This document shows, in pieces, positions 36,801 through 47,430 of a stretch of DNA of 64,000 bases. The position numbers and the translations under genes were made by a program. The notes under the pieces were generated by a model. It did not search any database. It worked only from the letters and a program-made list of their open reading frames with translations, and was not told the DNA's origin. Location: positions 38,874,001 through 38,938,000 of the forward strand of contig CM075943.1 of the NCBI GenBank assembly GCA_038030265.1, written 5' to 3'. Source of the DNA: Corythucha ciliata. Lineage: Eukaryota; Arthropoda; Insecta; Hemiptera; Tingidae. How positions within the stretch are numbered: the first letter of the stretch is position 1; each line of letters opens with the position of its first letter.

Positions 36801-39800
36801 GGCACTTCAAAAAAGTTTGTCGAAGTGTCCAACCTCGAAGTAATGTTCTGGTTAAGCAAAGTGCTACTTACGACCTGCGCCGCTAGCTGCACAGGGAAAA
36901 GTAAAGACGTAACTTAATACATTAATAGATTTATACTACGAGGAAAAATATATCGAAAAATGACTCCTAACATTGTAAAAATCTCCCTGAATATACTTGT
37001 TCTAACCTGAATCTTTGGTTTTCCTTCTTTCTCGACGGTAGAGTCGCCACTTCATAGTGATGATGATGATAGGACGACGACGCGCTTGACTCGCCTCCGT
37101 CATCGCTCGTGTGTCCGCCGGCGTGGTGAGATGACGAGCTCGAGCCGAGCGTTCGAGCCTTGTGATATTGAGAGTCGACAGACGGCGAGTGAAGATGTAG
37201 GCGATACATGGGCGGGGCCGCCGTTAGAGCCGAATTGCGAACTGACGCTTCAGCCGGCAAGTGATAGGATGGCGGAGGTTGGAGAGCAGTCGCGGGACTT
37301 TGTTGATGCGAGTGAGAATGTGGGTGAATGTACGATGGGTGCGGTGTGAAGTGCGGCGAGCCGTAGAGCTGGGAGTGAATACGTGAGTGGACTTCGGACG
37401 ATGGCGACGATGAACCACCACCGACGGGGGAGATAGTTCTGTCGCCTATGGGAGCGTCTATGCCGGACTTTCGTGTAACGTAGTATTCCAAGACTTCTTT
37501 CTCAACATTCCCTATTAAAAAAAAAAAAATCTCCACAATCAAAAAATAATAATTCTCAATCCATAAACCTACCTGATTTCACGCTCAGGTCAATTGTTTC
37601 AGGCCTACGGCTCTCATTCGCATTGTAATAATCCCGTACAGAGTAACCACCACTTTTCATCAAGATCGGTAGCGGAAGCCGCTCTTTGTTCTTTCTCGGG
37701 TGCATAATCGTGCCAGTCCCAGCCTCAATGAACGGACCAGCGCTAAAAGACAAAACAATGTTATTAACATTGTAACGTCATCTTCATGACGACAATATAG
37801 TTACCTCGCTTTGGGCCAAGTTCCACCGTTACGATCGTGTTTAGTACGCCGTCTGACCGTGCCCTTGCTCGTGTGGTACGTGTCGATGACGCTGTCCAGT
37901 TCGGCGAGAGCGTCGTCTGTTTCCTGTTCGATTGTGATCGGTGAAGGATTTCTGTTCCTCTTCTTTTCTTCGGACGGTTCGCGGGACCATTTCAGGCATC
38001 GCGCGGGACGCAATTCTAAGAATAAAACGAAATTGATTCGAGTTTTTTTTTTTTTTTCTGTTTTTTCGTTTACGGCCAAGTTTTTACCGTGGTCATTGTC
38101 ATCCGAAGAGCTCGCTCTGTCAATGAACAAAGATGCACCACCCGCAGGTGGCGTCTGCGTACTCGCCACTGACTGACGACTGGTAACAACGACGCCTCCA
38201 CTGGATCTAAGCGTGGTGATGAGCAAAGTTTCGCCCGACTCGTTCAGAAGAGACATCACTTCACGAGCACTGAGACCTTCTACGGGTTTGTTATTAATCT
38301 GCCAAAGAAGAAAAAAAAGGTAAGTAATACAAATTGAAGAGAAAAGCTACGTTTGTGTGTACTTACACTGACAACGCGGTCTCCAACAGACAAACTGCCA
38401 TCTCTTGCCGACAGGGAGCCCGGCATGATTTTCGATATGTAAATTCCCGATTCGAGGGTTAGTCCATGGTCGTATTTGTTGAACTAAAAGAAAAGTTTTA
38501 AAAAATTGAAAATAACGAAATCATGAACAGATCTAAAATACTCACTTGAGCCGTGTACAGTCGCCTTCTCCTAACAACCATAACGGCAGTGCTTCCGCTT
38601 GACTTCATCGTTTCCAACACAAATCTCTTGCTAACGTTTCGACAGTCAACGTTATTCACTCTCACGATACAGTCGTTCGGCCTGAAAAAATGAATTTAGC
38701 ACCAAAAAATCGTTTGATGTAATCAGGGGCTGAAGGACTCACTTCAGTTTTCCATCGGCCACGCTCCCTTTTGTTACAGACGTGACGTAGATTCCGGTGT
38801 CGTTGGGAGTTTGAGGATCGTCGCGTCCTTCGGCCAATTCAACCCCAAGGTCCTCGGTAGAAGAAAGTCCGTTCTGAAATGGGTAAATTTGACGTTAAGA
38901 AAATGTCTTTTAGGGAGCAAAAACGGATCTTAAAAAACTTACTATGTCAATGCTTAGCATTTCTGAGTCATACTCTTGCATGTCAGTATCTATCGCTGAA
39001 TCGTGACTGTAGTTGTGATCTACCGAAGCGTGTAATTGTACCATTCTGTTTTCTTTTTCCAATTGAGCTTCCATTTTTTCTCTAAAAATAAGAAGAGGAC
39101 CAGGTTCAAAATAAAAAGATTAGTGACTACGATCGGGGAGCTGCTTACTTGAGAACTTTTAATTGTTTGTTAGTTTCAGCTCGCTGTTTGTTTATATCGT
39201 CACTATCGCGCAACGCTTCCGCCAAATCAGAGACAGCCCGGTCACGCTCTTTTCGCAGACGATCGCAAAGCGTTCGAATACTTTCGCGCTCCATGACGAT
39301 CTTATCTCTTTCACTGAAAGCCCAATCGCGTCTTCGTTTACACACCTCGGCTTCTTGAAACGCCTCTGTGGAGAGAGCCACACGACAAATTAGTTAAATG
39401 AACTCCTTTCTCAGTTCCCCCCCCCCTGCCATATTTTACCGGATAGTTCGGCCTGGAGTTTGTCGACTTGTTTGCTCAGACGATCGATTTCCTGATTCGC
39501 TTGATCCAGGTTGTCCATTCTCTCCTTTTGGCATTTACCGAAGAGATCCATCGAGCTTGACTGAGCCTCGCGATGGTCTTTTCGGCCCGTATCCCTATTT
39601 TAATAAAATGTGTAAAAATATAGCTCCTAAATAATGCACTTAATTCCCACCTTTCCCTATAAGCTGAGTCATATCGAGTTTTAACTTCCTGGCTTCGCTC
39701 CTTGAATTCTCCGCCGCGCTGTCTCAAATCGTTGCACTCTTTAAGAGCTTTATCTCTGTCCTGAAGGGCGGACGCTATTTCCCGTTTTAAAGTTTCCACC

Positions 39801-41232
39801 TGATAGGTAAGCGCCTTTTTCTATCAACGAACAAAAAATGATTTCAAATTGAACGGAGAGTCGTAAGATGAAGAGAAACAAACCTCCTCTGCTATTTGCT
39901 TCGCTTCCGCTTCAACAGCTTTGTTTTTCAAGTAAGCTTGAGACAGATCCTCGCTGAGTTTCTCCATTTCCTTGTGCACCGTATCCCTTTCAGACATGAT
40001 CAACGAGTACTCCTGTAGGGCGGCGTTCCTCTCTTCTGTCAGTCTTTTAATATCCTTGCTCGCCTTCATACGCACGGCCATCGCTTGATTAACTTCTTTG
40101 ACGGCTTCTTCATGCTGTTGTTGAACCTTTTTTCGGGGCGGGGGAGGGGGGAATCGGAATTTCAGTAAATATGAACATGGCACCTATCGGTTCCTATCGT
40201 AAAGGCACCTTGTGCAAAGCCTCTTGGTACTCATTTCGCTCCCTCAGAGCAATATCCCACTGTCGAATAGCGGCCGTGCATTGTTGCTTCAATCCGTTTC
40301 TTTCCCGAACGGCCACATTTCTCTCGGCGATCATTTCCTCGCACTGTTTCTTGATTCTACCAACTTCTTCCTGTAAATCAACTCATTCAAAATTTGTCCC
40401 TCATAAAAAAAAATTAAAAGATAAAAACCTGAGCCAATTCCAATTTATTAACCGCCGACGAGTGATTCGAAATGAGATCTTCGTATCGTTTTCTCAAGTC
40501 ATCGTAATCCTCTTTGATTGTTTCGTATTTGGACAAAGTCGATAAATATAATTGATTGACTGCATCACCGTTCCCATTTTCACCTTCCTGAAAATAACAT
40601 AAAGATTATCATCATCACCCCCTCGAAACATGAAAAAGCAGATTTAACGACAATACGAGCCCTATCAGTTCCCTTTCCATCGAATGTCATAAAACAACTT
40701 ACTTGACTAGATCTAAGGTCGGACACTAGCTCGCCGTATTTAGTTCTCAACGACGATGACTCTTGAGCAGCCGTTTCCAATTGGGCCATTGCGGCGTGAT
40801 GCTGACCTCGATAGTACTCCAATTCTTTCATCGTATGCTCACACCTTCTGACCGTTTCTGAGTGTTGTCTAAAGAAAAAAACGCAAGAACAAAAACAAAA
40901 TTGAAGTGTTTGTAAGATAATTGGAGATATTCACGAAAAATATGGCGGTCTAAAATAACAATTTGAAATGAAAATATTTGAAAGGCAAACCTTCTGAGAA
41001 CTTGCAATTCGTGCATAGCCTTGTCGCATTGTGATTTGAGGCCATCGTAGTCTCTCGAAGGGATATTGTCTCGAATTCTGTCCGCCGTTGAAACCGAATA
41101 ACTCCGAGTGAGAGACTCTGTTAACATGCAATTTTTTTTGTTCGACACGGAATCCATCAAAACAAAAAGCAAAACAAAACTGCTCTAACCACTGTTTGGC
41201 CCTCCATCTAAAGATGAATTTCCAGACGACAT
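27263..41232 (-). CDS. DLG5: DLG5 (discs large homolog 5) MAGUK scaffold, 26 coding exons, complete
   Basis: Membrane-associated guanylate-kinase family scaffold; DLG5 proteins work in epithelial polarity, junctions and trafficking. Exons in transcription order (plus coordinates): 41190-41232, 40991-41117, 40703-40868, 40429-40587, 40209-40370, 39884-40126, 39651-39820, 39440-39594, 39149-39365, 38943-39081, 38743-38873, 38546-38681, 38367-38483, 38088-38298, 37805-38015, 37573-37742, 37007-37511, 31855-32025, 31511-31776, 31151-31439, 30955-31079, 30671-30893, 30388-30608, 30096-30325, 29820-30039, 27263-27372. All phases agree; about 1,638 residues against 1,919 in human. Start: ATG at 41230-41232, with an in-frame TGA just upstream, beginning MSSGNSSLDGG. 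The N-terminal region before the coiled coil is shorter than in vertebrates. The intron before exon 18 is 5 kb and houses two transposon-like insertions. The last intron (2.4 kb) is filled by satellite and a MITE. Confidence 0.93.
27775..28760 (+). repeat. Family C satellite array, 16-20-bp units
   Basis: Dozens of variants of GCTCTAACCACAAAAT and CTCTAACCCCAAAAT, in the last DLG5 intron. A 110-bp non-repetitive block (about 28086-28195) interrupts the array. Small clusters of the same family occur at 33765-33774, at 36170-36210 and, in reverse orientation, at 45236-45475. Confidence 0.85.
28816..29017. mobile_element. MITE, 202 bp, ~70-bp terminal inverted repeats
   Basis: Starts AGGTCTATTCACACACATCA, ends in the near-complement closing TTGACCT. 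TAA is duplicated at 28813-28815 and 29018-29020. The arms include the palindrome-rich GTGAACGGGACGTG. No coding capacity. TAA suggests PIF/Harbinger ancestry (inference). Confidence 0.82.
29021..29819. other. DLG5 intron 25 remainder, no gene seen
   Basis: Mixed sequence without repeats that I can place. A motif CGGGACAAAATTAGC...GGTTGGCAAC at about 29170-29225 resembles one at about 63405-63450 (CGGGACATAACTTACC...GTTGGCAAC), so a dispersed element end may be present. It ends at the exon 25 donor next to 29820. Confidence 0.4.
30955..32025 (-). CDS. DLG5: DLG5 exons 18-21: PDZ3 and PDZ4
   Basis: Exon 19 encodes PDZ3: R-R-V-H-I-D-K-S-A-E-P-L-G-I-Q-I, V-G-D-Q-L-L-E-V-C-G-I-N-M-R-S-A-T. Exons 20-21 encode PDZ4: L-G-I-S-L-V-G-G-N-A-V-G-I-F-V and T-G-D-R-I-L-E-Y-N. 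The PDZ3 region keeps the family feature E-P-L-G-I in place of the classical G-L-G-F carboxylate loop. Confidence 0.92.
32236..33720. mobile_element. Fold-back element, 1.48 kb, two ~660-bp inverted arms
   Basis: TACAGGGTGGAAGGGGATAA at the left is mirrored by its exact complement ending CCACCCTGTA at 33720. The arms (about 32236-32895 and 33055-33720) match almost throughout, to the point that the same 60-codon chance frame appears on opposite strands in each arm. The central spacer (about 160 bp) is AT-rich. It is flanked by TA. It lies in DLG5 intron 17 and would form a near-perfect hairpin if transcribed. There is no transposase. Confidence 0.88.
34480..35340 (+). repeat. Family B degenerate ~30-bp array
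   Basis: Repeated variants of AATAGTCAGTTTGGCTATTT followed by TTGGGCGCG. It contains a homogeneous core of 4.3 perfect 30-bp copies at 34907-35036 (AGTCAGTTTGGCTATTTTGG then AAGCGAAACT). A second, larger array of the family lies at 46225-47430. Confidence 0.85.
34907..35036. repeat. Perfect 30-bp tandem repeat, 4.3 copies
   Basis: Four identical 30-bp units (starts 34907, 34937, 34967, 34997) plus 10 bp of a fifth. This is the only homogeneous block in an otherwise diverged array, which implies recent local amplification. Confidence 0.95.
37007..38015 (-). CDS. DLG5: DLG5 exons 15-17: disordered linker, His/Ser-rich
   Basis: Low-complexity linker between PDZ2 and PDZ3. Exon 15 ends N-G-G-T-W-P-K-A, a short motif conserved with vertebrate DLG5 (S-G-G-T-W-P-K-A). 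Exon 17 is the longest (505 bp) and has runs of Ser and His (S-S-S-S-H-H, Y-H-H-H-H-Y). It ends R-F plus two bases that join exon 18 across a 5-kb intron. A C-rich minus-strand composition marks the exon against its AT-rich surroundings. Confidence 0.88.
38088..38873 (-). CDS. DLG5: DLG5 exons 11-14: PDZ1 and PDZ2
   Basis: Exons 11-12 encode PDZ1, with D-T-G-I-Y-V-T-S-V-T-K-G-S-V-A-D-G-K-L and C-I-V-R-V-N-N-V-D. Exons 13-14 encode PDZ2, with S-G-I-Y-I-S-K-I-M-P-G-S-L-S-A-R, G-D-R-V-V-S-I-N-N and E-V-M-S-L-L-N. The exon 12 end, R-R-R-R-L-Y-T-A-Q, matches the basic strand that closes PDZ1 in the family. Confidence 0.9.
38943..41232 (-). CDS. DLG5: DLG5 exons 1-10: N-terminus and long coiled coil
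   Basis: Ten exons encode a short Ser-rich leader, then about 500 residues of heptad-like Glu/Lys/Arg/Leu-rich sequence with no Pro-rich breaks. Segments matching vertebrate DLG5 include Y-D-G-L-K-S-Q-C-D-K-A-M, E-Y-Y-R-G-Q-H, I-R-Q-W-D-I-A-L-R-E-R-N, and the most conserved block C-K-R-R-R-D-W-A-F-S-E-R-D-K-I-V followed by E-R-E-S-I-R-T-L-C-D in exon 9. Exon 10 has H-D-S-A-I-D-T-D, which precedes PDZ1 in the human protein. The first exon donor is GTTAGA at 41188-41189 on the minus strand. Confidence 0.9.
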
Positions 41233-43705
41233 AATTCAATGAAGAGGGCCCATTATCAGGACGGAAAAACTATGACATCGAGTTTCAACCTGCGAAGTAA
41301 AAACTAACAGTTAGAAGAAAAAATAAAATAGACAAAGTTGTGGGGGGGGGGGAGCTTCTTGCTACAAGTCAGATTCTTTTCGGTCACTGAATCAAATAAT
41401 AATAAAAATAATTACGAAAGTTATAAAGAATGAGTGAGAGTTTGAGGTGGGAGAGGGGAAGTAAATGTAGGTGTAAATAAATTACGCAATGCACGTAGAA
41501 TTGAAAAGTACAGAGCGCTTTCCCTCCTTGCAAAAACCGCTAAAAAGAAGAACAGTCGTGTGTTTACCATGTGCATGGGGGAAATATCAGAGCGGAACAA
41601 TCGAGCCGTGTACAACATAAGCTTTGTAGGTCTTTTCCTGTTAAGGTATGTGGGGGAGGGGTGAATACAACACGCAGATACAAGATCAGCTATCCTAACA
41701 ATTTTATTTCCTTCTCGATGATGAAAACAATTGAAGGCTAAGAAGGCGTAGGAGGGGTAAATCGTGAATATGAGCTAAAATTGAGTAGTTTCCAACGATG
41801 AAGCGGTCAAATAGTATTTCCTTGTTTCATCAAATGTATGACATCGAGTGAAGAATTCAGAATCTCCATTACAAAGTAATTGTGCTGTCCTTGAATAATG
41901 ATATTATCTCGGCTTAATCGGTGTTTCGCGTATGAATGATTTACCTTCTCTCCCTCCCCCCCTATGCCCTAGGGAATAAAAAATTGGAAACAAAAATAAT
42001 TTTAGTCACAATTATAAATAAATAAAATAAACAAACTATAGCGAATCTGCCAGATAGTCAAAAGTTTCCCAAATGTAACAATAGAAGTGGGGGAAGGGGG
42101 ATCTTCGGTTATGAAATGGATAGCGTTTTCCATTCAATGCAATACACTTGTGGGGTGTAAAGTTTTCCACATAGAAAGAATAACATTGCCAAAATGTTAT
42201 TCGTCGTCTTACCACCTCCAACCAGGCTTATTGATAGTTGTCTATCATCTGTGGGGGGGGGGCTGGAGCAGATTACGTTGGGCGTTTACCAGACGTTTTG
42301 GGGGTTGACCAACTGTATGCACAATATTCTCAAGATTGCGCCGGCGCCGGGGGGTCTCTCAAAAATTCGAAAGCCTCTCTTAAATTGAAAAACCAACAGT
42401 CAGCCTCCGGGAACCAAAATACCATGTTAGTACGTAAACCTCACCTCCAGATCGCAATTAATTGTTTCCTCCGGAACCTCATAACAAGGCGACCTACAAT
42501 ACCTATAATTTTGTAAAATAATGAATAATGAAAGCCGTGATTCGTAATCCCCCCTCAAGCTGACGCATTTTCACCCCTTTCTCAGATCTGTTCTGTTGTT
42601 CTTGAGACGTTCTTCTTGAGATCGTTGCGATGTCCATTGTTCATTCTCTTGAAAACCCTCTAAGTACTTTTCCAATTATAAATCTAGTAGTCTTAAATAA
42701 AATAGACATATATTTCTAAAGATTATACTAGAGGTTCAAGCTCATGTCCAACTTTCCTCTTTCTACAGAGAGGTTCATTCATGACTCGTCCCTTCGACTA
42801 GAGGAAATACTAGATCGGGGTGGTAAGAATCGCACAAAGCAATACAATGACAAGCGTATTATAATTTAATATGAATCTACTATGTATATTTTCTTGAAAG
42901 CCTATTTTTCTGGTGTCAGAAAGGGGTGGGGTTGTCGCAAGCTTCGTATTATACGACAGGTTAATGTTAAATCCACAATATTTCTGTCATATTTTCTGGG
43001 CAATCTCAAGTCTTACTCATTCCCTGGTGGGGAATTCGACATAATAGGTGTAGTTCTGACTCAAGCCAGGTTTTAAAAGAATGAGAGACACCATGAAAAA
43101 TGTAATTTTCCTCCTGTAAATATGCAATCAAGTCGTTAGGAATAATTTTAGATACTCATACTGAACTGTGAATAGTTATTCAGAGTTGTATTACTGTGCG
43201 AGCTATACAAACAACACAATTTTACTCGCTTTGCTGCAATATACCACAACCTATTACTACTTGCAAACCGAATTCTTCCACCTATACTATTCTGTAATTT
43301 GTATACAGATTCTCATGTTCTCACATCCTATGATGCTTCATGAAGTATTCCTCTTTCATTAACCATACAACTTGATCGATATACCCTGAAAACGGCTTGA
43401 AGTATCAACGAAGAAAATAAAATAAATTAACTCAATTTGACTTCCTGTCTTTTTTATTTTTGAACTTCGAGCTTCGCGCCAAAAAAACCAGAGGAGAAGT
43501 GAAAATTACACAAAAGTACCATGGAAACAAAATTTGGATGAAGAAGGAAGGGGGAAGTGAAGCTAACCTTCCCATTTCCCCCCGAGAAGCTACCTTCCCT
43601 TGGCTTCGAAAATTTAGCGAAGTTTCCCTTCTTTACGACAGTATAGTTATTATTCTATGGTTCTCGCCTACGGGCCTCGCAAGGGCTAGAAACGGCCCTG
43701 GCTAT
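41233..43705. other. DLG5 5' leader and upstream region, no further gene seen
   Basis: A CTTCGCAG acceptor on the minus strand near 41290 would make 41233-41289 a spliced 5' UTR segment. The rest holds G/C homopolymers and AT-rich DNA with no coding frame of conserved type and no repeat recognised. Confidence 0.4.
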
Positions 43706-43717
43706 GTGACTGACCGG

Positions 43718-45164
43718 GGGTCAAATGGGGTGGTTATGCGTTGACGCCGAGTATTTCATGGCGTCTTTAAAATACGGCACCATACATTTTGGTGCAGCTA
43801 GCCACTGACCACCCAACTCCGACCTCCAGCCTTCCCGGCGTCTTTGAAGCGCCGTGCTGCGGTATCCGCGGCACGGTTGGCGGTCCTGTTACGGAGAATT
43901 CTCCTAACAAATGGAGGAGGGGTGTGGGCCGTGTAGTGGCGAGGGCACGGTCTTAAAAGAACTCGCTACCAACCCAAGGCGTTATGCGACAAGGGTGCGT
44001 GACACAGGGTGAGCTGTGTATCTAACGGAGCCTCAGGGATACCAGGCGACCTCCCTGAGTATTAAGCCTTCCCATGGCATGTGGGGCTCTGCCGTGAGTG
44101 ACTTTTATTTCCCTAGCTGCTCGTGGGGCTGTCTATGGATCGCTACCGCATTACTTTGCCAAACGGTTGAGGAAGAGCTTCTCAGTAGCCCTCGGCCTGC
44201 TCAGCCCGGCACCGCGGAGTTGAGACCACCTCAACGGAGGTGGTTGAGCCCGGAACCTCCGGTGGTGTCGCTGAGGGAGTAGTCTCCCTCTCGGGTTCAC
44301 CGGCATCCGGCGTACCCGAATTACAAGCGGTTCAGGGAACGGCATCCGAACCCGTTGATCCCGCAGCAGCGGGAGACAGCCAGGCGGCTCTTAAAGCCCT
44401 AGGCTCAAGTGTCGTGAATTCGAAGCTAGTTTGGGGATGTCTTGAAGCCCTCAGGCCTGTGGCAACGGCAAACAGCCTTACTTTGATGTGGGTGACGGGT
44501 CACAAGGGGTTTGAGGGGAATGAAATGGCTGATCAACTCGCGAAGAGAGGATCAGAGATGCCTTACGTAGGCCCGGAGCCAAGTCTCGGGGTCACGAAGT
44601 CCTTCACGAAGAGGCAGGTGCAGGAGTGGTTGGACGAGAGGCATCATGAACACTGGGTTAGACAACCAGGTCTCAGGCAGGCCAAGCTCTTTGTCACTCC
44701 AAAGGGACGATCGGAGAAGGGCCTGATCTCTCTGAGCCGAGGAGACCTTAGGATCTTGGTGGGACTGCTAACGGGACATTGTGCCCTTCGATATACACTC
44801 AGACTAATGGAGAAATCTGACTCGGACATTTGCAGATTTTGCGACTTGGCCGTGGAAACAACAGAGCACGTACTGTGTGAGTGCCAGGCTCTGGGGCGGT
44901 TACGCTTTCACCATCTTGGAAATGATGTGCTTCAACCGGAAGACATCTCCAGGATGGCTACGGGGAATATCCTCAACTTCGTTAAGGAGTGGTGGTAGAG
45001 GACACTTGAAAACTAGCGTCTTTCTTGGCAGGGCAACCTGAGGGGACACCACAATAGATCTTATAGGTCGAGTTTGGTAGGAGATAGTTTCTTCTGGGCT
45101 TCCCTCCCCGTTTAATAAAAAAAAAGAAAGAAAGAAAGAAAGAAAGAAAGAAAAGAAAAAAAAA
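43718..45164 (+). mobile_element. Internally deleted RNase H-type LINE with 12-bp target-site duplication
   Basis: GTGACTGACCGG is present at 43706-43717 and again at 45165-45176, directly after an A-rich (GAAA)n tail, so 43718-45164 inserted as one unit. The first 650 bp are GC-rich and resemble a LINE 5' end; from about 44370 the sequence is the RNase H C-terminal half and the 3' end. Endonuclease and reverse transcriptase are missing. It is therefore a deletion derivative that mobilised in trans, not a simple 5' truncation. The RNase H suggests the I/R1 group (inference). Confidence 0.8.
44369..44998 (+). pseudogene. LINE ORF2 C-terminal fragment: RNase H half and zinc knuckle
   Basis: The open frame starts at 44240, but homology begins at about 44369 with G-D-S-Q-A-A-L-K-A-L. 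It continues through the RNase H motif W-V-T-G-H-K-G-F-E-G-N-E-M-A-D-Q-L-A-K-R-G and ends with a C-x2-C-x8-H-x4-C knuckle (Cys198, Cys201, His210, Cys215 of the 252-codon frame) before the stop. The catalytic first half of the RNase H fold (Y-T-D-G-S type) is absent. There are no internal stops, so it is fairly young, but it is not a working enzyme. Confidence 0.85.
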
Positions 45165-45235
45165 GTGACTGACCGGATTTGGGAAATCAATGAAGGGAAG
45201 AAAAGAAGGAAAACAAAAAAGGGAAAGTTTTAATA

Positions 45236-45475
45236 TAGCTGGAGCTTTTCGTGGTCGGAGCTTTCTGTGGTAGAGTCACTTTTGAGGTTCGAGCTTTGCT
45301 GTCTTTGGAGCTACTTGTGGGCGAGGCTTTGCCGAGGTATGATATTTACGGTGAGGGTATTGTGGAAGGAGTTCAACTGTGGTTGGAGTTTTTTGTGGTT
45401 GGAGCAGTTTTGGGGTTGGATCTTTTCGAGGTTCTAGTTTTTCTGTGGTTGGAGCTCTACTCTACTTCCAGATCC
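45236..45475 (-). repeat. Family C satellite, reverse orientation
   Basis: TTTTGTGGTTGGAGC-type units, the complement of the 27.8-28.7-kb array, directly right of the LINE insertion. The LINE therefore landed beside or within a family C array. Confidence 0.75.
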
Positions 45476-45489
45476 GGGTAGAGAAATCC

Positions 45490-46210
45490 TGCACAGGGAT
45501 TTCTCCAGGCCTGGCAAGAACGCTGGGACGCGGGGCCACAAGCCCGGCACACCGACTGCATATTTATTTCCCACCATCGAACACAGACTCGAGCTCAAAT
45601 GGTGGAATCCCACATTCGCTGTCGTCCAGCTCATCACCGGGCAGGCACGGCGGCTTCAACTAATGCCTCTATTTCTTCTATTGTCGAGACTCTTCCCTGA
45701 GGCGAAGACGTCAAAGAAACCGCGCCCGACGTCCTCTGGGAGTTTCGCCGCTACGCCGACGTTCGAACATCGCAAAGCCTTCCTCTAGCGGCTAACTTCA
45801 TACTGCGCACACAGGAAGGATACTCGAAAGCTAGCGATATTTGCGCAGGCTTGGTAGAATCGCCGTCGAAATTTAGAATCTTGGCGCTTCCACGATGAGA
45901 ACCTTTCCCTAACTTCCTCTTCCTCACCTTTCGGGGATTCATCCTGATTTCCCAAACAACGGGAGCGATGATCCGTGCCACCAGGCGAACTTAACCCTTC
46001 TCAGGGCACCTCCTGGCCGCCCACTTGTGATTGTCACAAGTCACGGGGTCCACAGCGTGTGGTGTTGTCTAGCTAATGGGTGGGGCGGTCAGTTATCCGG
46101 TCATGCACGTGTCGCGCCATGCCTGTCTGCGGGGTAAACCGCTCCTGACAACTAGCTCTCTTCGAGCCGAATGGGTCAACCCTGACCTAACTCATTAGTC
46201 GACGAGACAA
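45490..46210 (+). pseudogene. Decayed LINE 3' end (RNase H tail and 3' UTR-like sequence)
   Basis: In one frame Q-A-W-Q-E-R-W-D-A-G-P-Q-A-R, then after a frameshift L-K-W-W-N-P-T-F-A-V-V-Q-L-I-T-G-Q. Both resemble the end of RNase H-bearing LINE polyproteins (W-Q-x-x-W-D and Q-x-L-T-G-H blocks). It is followed by GC-rich sequence without an open frame. A short stretch near 46180-46210 resembles, on the other strand, the block interrupting the satellite at about 28086. Homology is weak, so this is a tentative call. Confidence 0.4.
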
Positions 46211-46224
46211 GACACAAACCTTCA

Positions 46225-47430
46225 TTGACATGCTTCATTTTGCCAGTTTTAGGGCACGAATTTTGGTCAGTTTTAGTGCCCATAATGAGTCATATTTGCC
46301 AATTTCAATGAGTAAATAGCCAGTCTGGCTATTGTAAGGCAAAAATTATCAGTTCAGGTATTTTCAAGCCGCGAATCATCAGTTTAGTCATTTTTAGGGT
46401 CAATTATATTAGCTTTAACAATTTGAGAGCGTGAGTGGCCAGTTTGGCTATTTGCAGGGCACGAATCGTCAGCTTGTCCATTTTCAAGGTACAAATAGCC
46501 AGTTTAGCATTCATTAGAACGCATTCAGTCATTTTCATCATTTTTAGAACTTGAATACCCAGTTTGGCCGTTTTTGGAGCGCCAAACTCGGTAAGGTTTC
46601 CATTTACCAGGCACAAATATCATCAGTTTAGACACTTTCATGGCTCGAATCTTCAGTTTAACCGTTATAGGGTGAATTTGAATCAGATTTGTCAATTTTA
46701 GGGCGTGAATAGCCAGTTTGGCTATTTTTATGGCACAATTAAATCGGCATTTTAGGCATTTTGAAGGTTCCAATCATCTGCTCTCCGATATTTAGGGACA
46801 AGTGAGTTAGATATTCTAATATTAGAGCATGAATTGTCAGTTAGAAAATTTTCAAGGAGCGAATGATCAGTTTAGCAATTCATAGAGAGCAAATGGTCTA
46901 TTTTTCCATTGCCTACGGACGAATATTGTCTGTGGTGCGAATCGTCAGTTTGGCAATTATCAGGGGGAATTTGAATCAGATTTGCCAATTTCAGGGCGTG
47001 CAGAGCCAGTTGGGCAATTTCCAAGGCACGAATCGTCAGTTTAGCCATTTTTAGGGTGAACTGAGCCATATTTGTCAATTTCAGGTCGTGAATAGTCATT
47101 GTACTGTGACTCTCAGGGCACTCGAATGGTCAGTTTAGTCAATTTTAGGGTGTGGACGCTGAATTTAGCCATATATTGGAGCGGGAATCGTCAGTTTAAC
47201 CACTAATAGTCGGTTTGCCATTCTTAGAGCATGCATTTCCAGTTTGGATATTTATAATCAAATAGGCGGCGTAAATTGCCAGTTTGGTCTTTTTTAAGGG
47301 CCAAATTTTCAGATTAGCCATTTTCAAGGCTCGAATCGGCAGTATTGTTATTTTGGGGTGGTTATTCTGGACGGAATAGCCAGTTCAACTAAGTGTAGGC
47401 CACGAATAGTCAGTTGAGCCATTTTTAGCA
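46225..47430 (+). repeat. Family B degenerate ~30-bp array (large)
   Basis: About 1.2 kb of GAATCGTCAGTTTAGCCATT then TTTAGGG-type units, heavily diverged and irregularly spaced, the same family as 34480-35340. Confidence 0.82.

Noticed and set aside
37086..37349. Plus-strand 87-codon frame opposite DLG5 exon 17
   Set aside because: It is the shadow of the real exon on the other strand; splice phases and homology support only the minus strand.
43460..43744. 94-codon plus frame just left of the LINE
   Set aside because: It crosses the target-site duplication into the LINE and has no homology; a chance frame.
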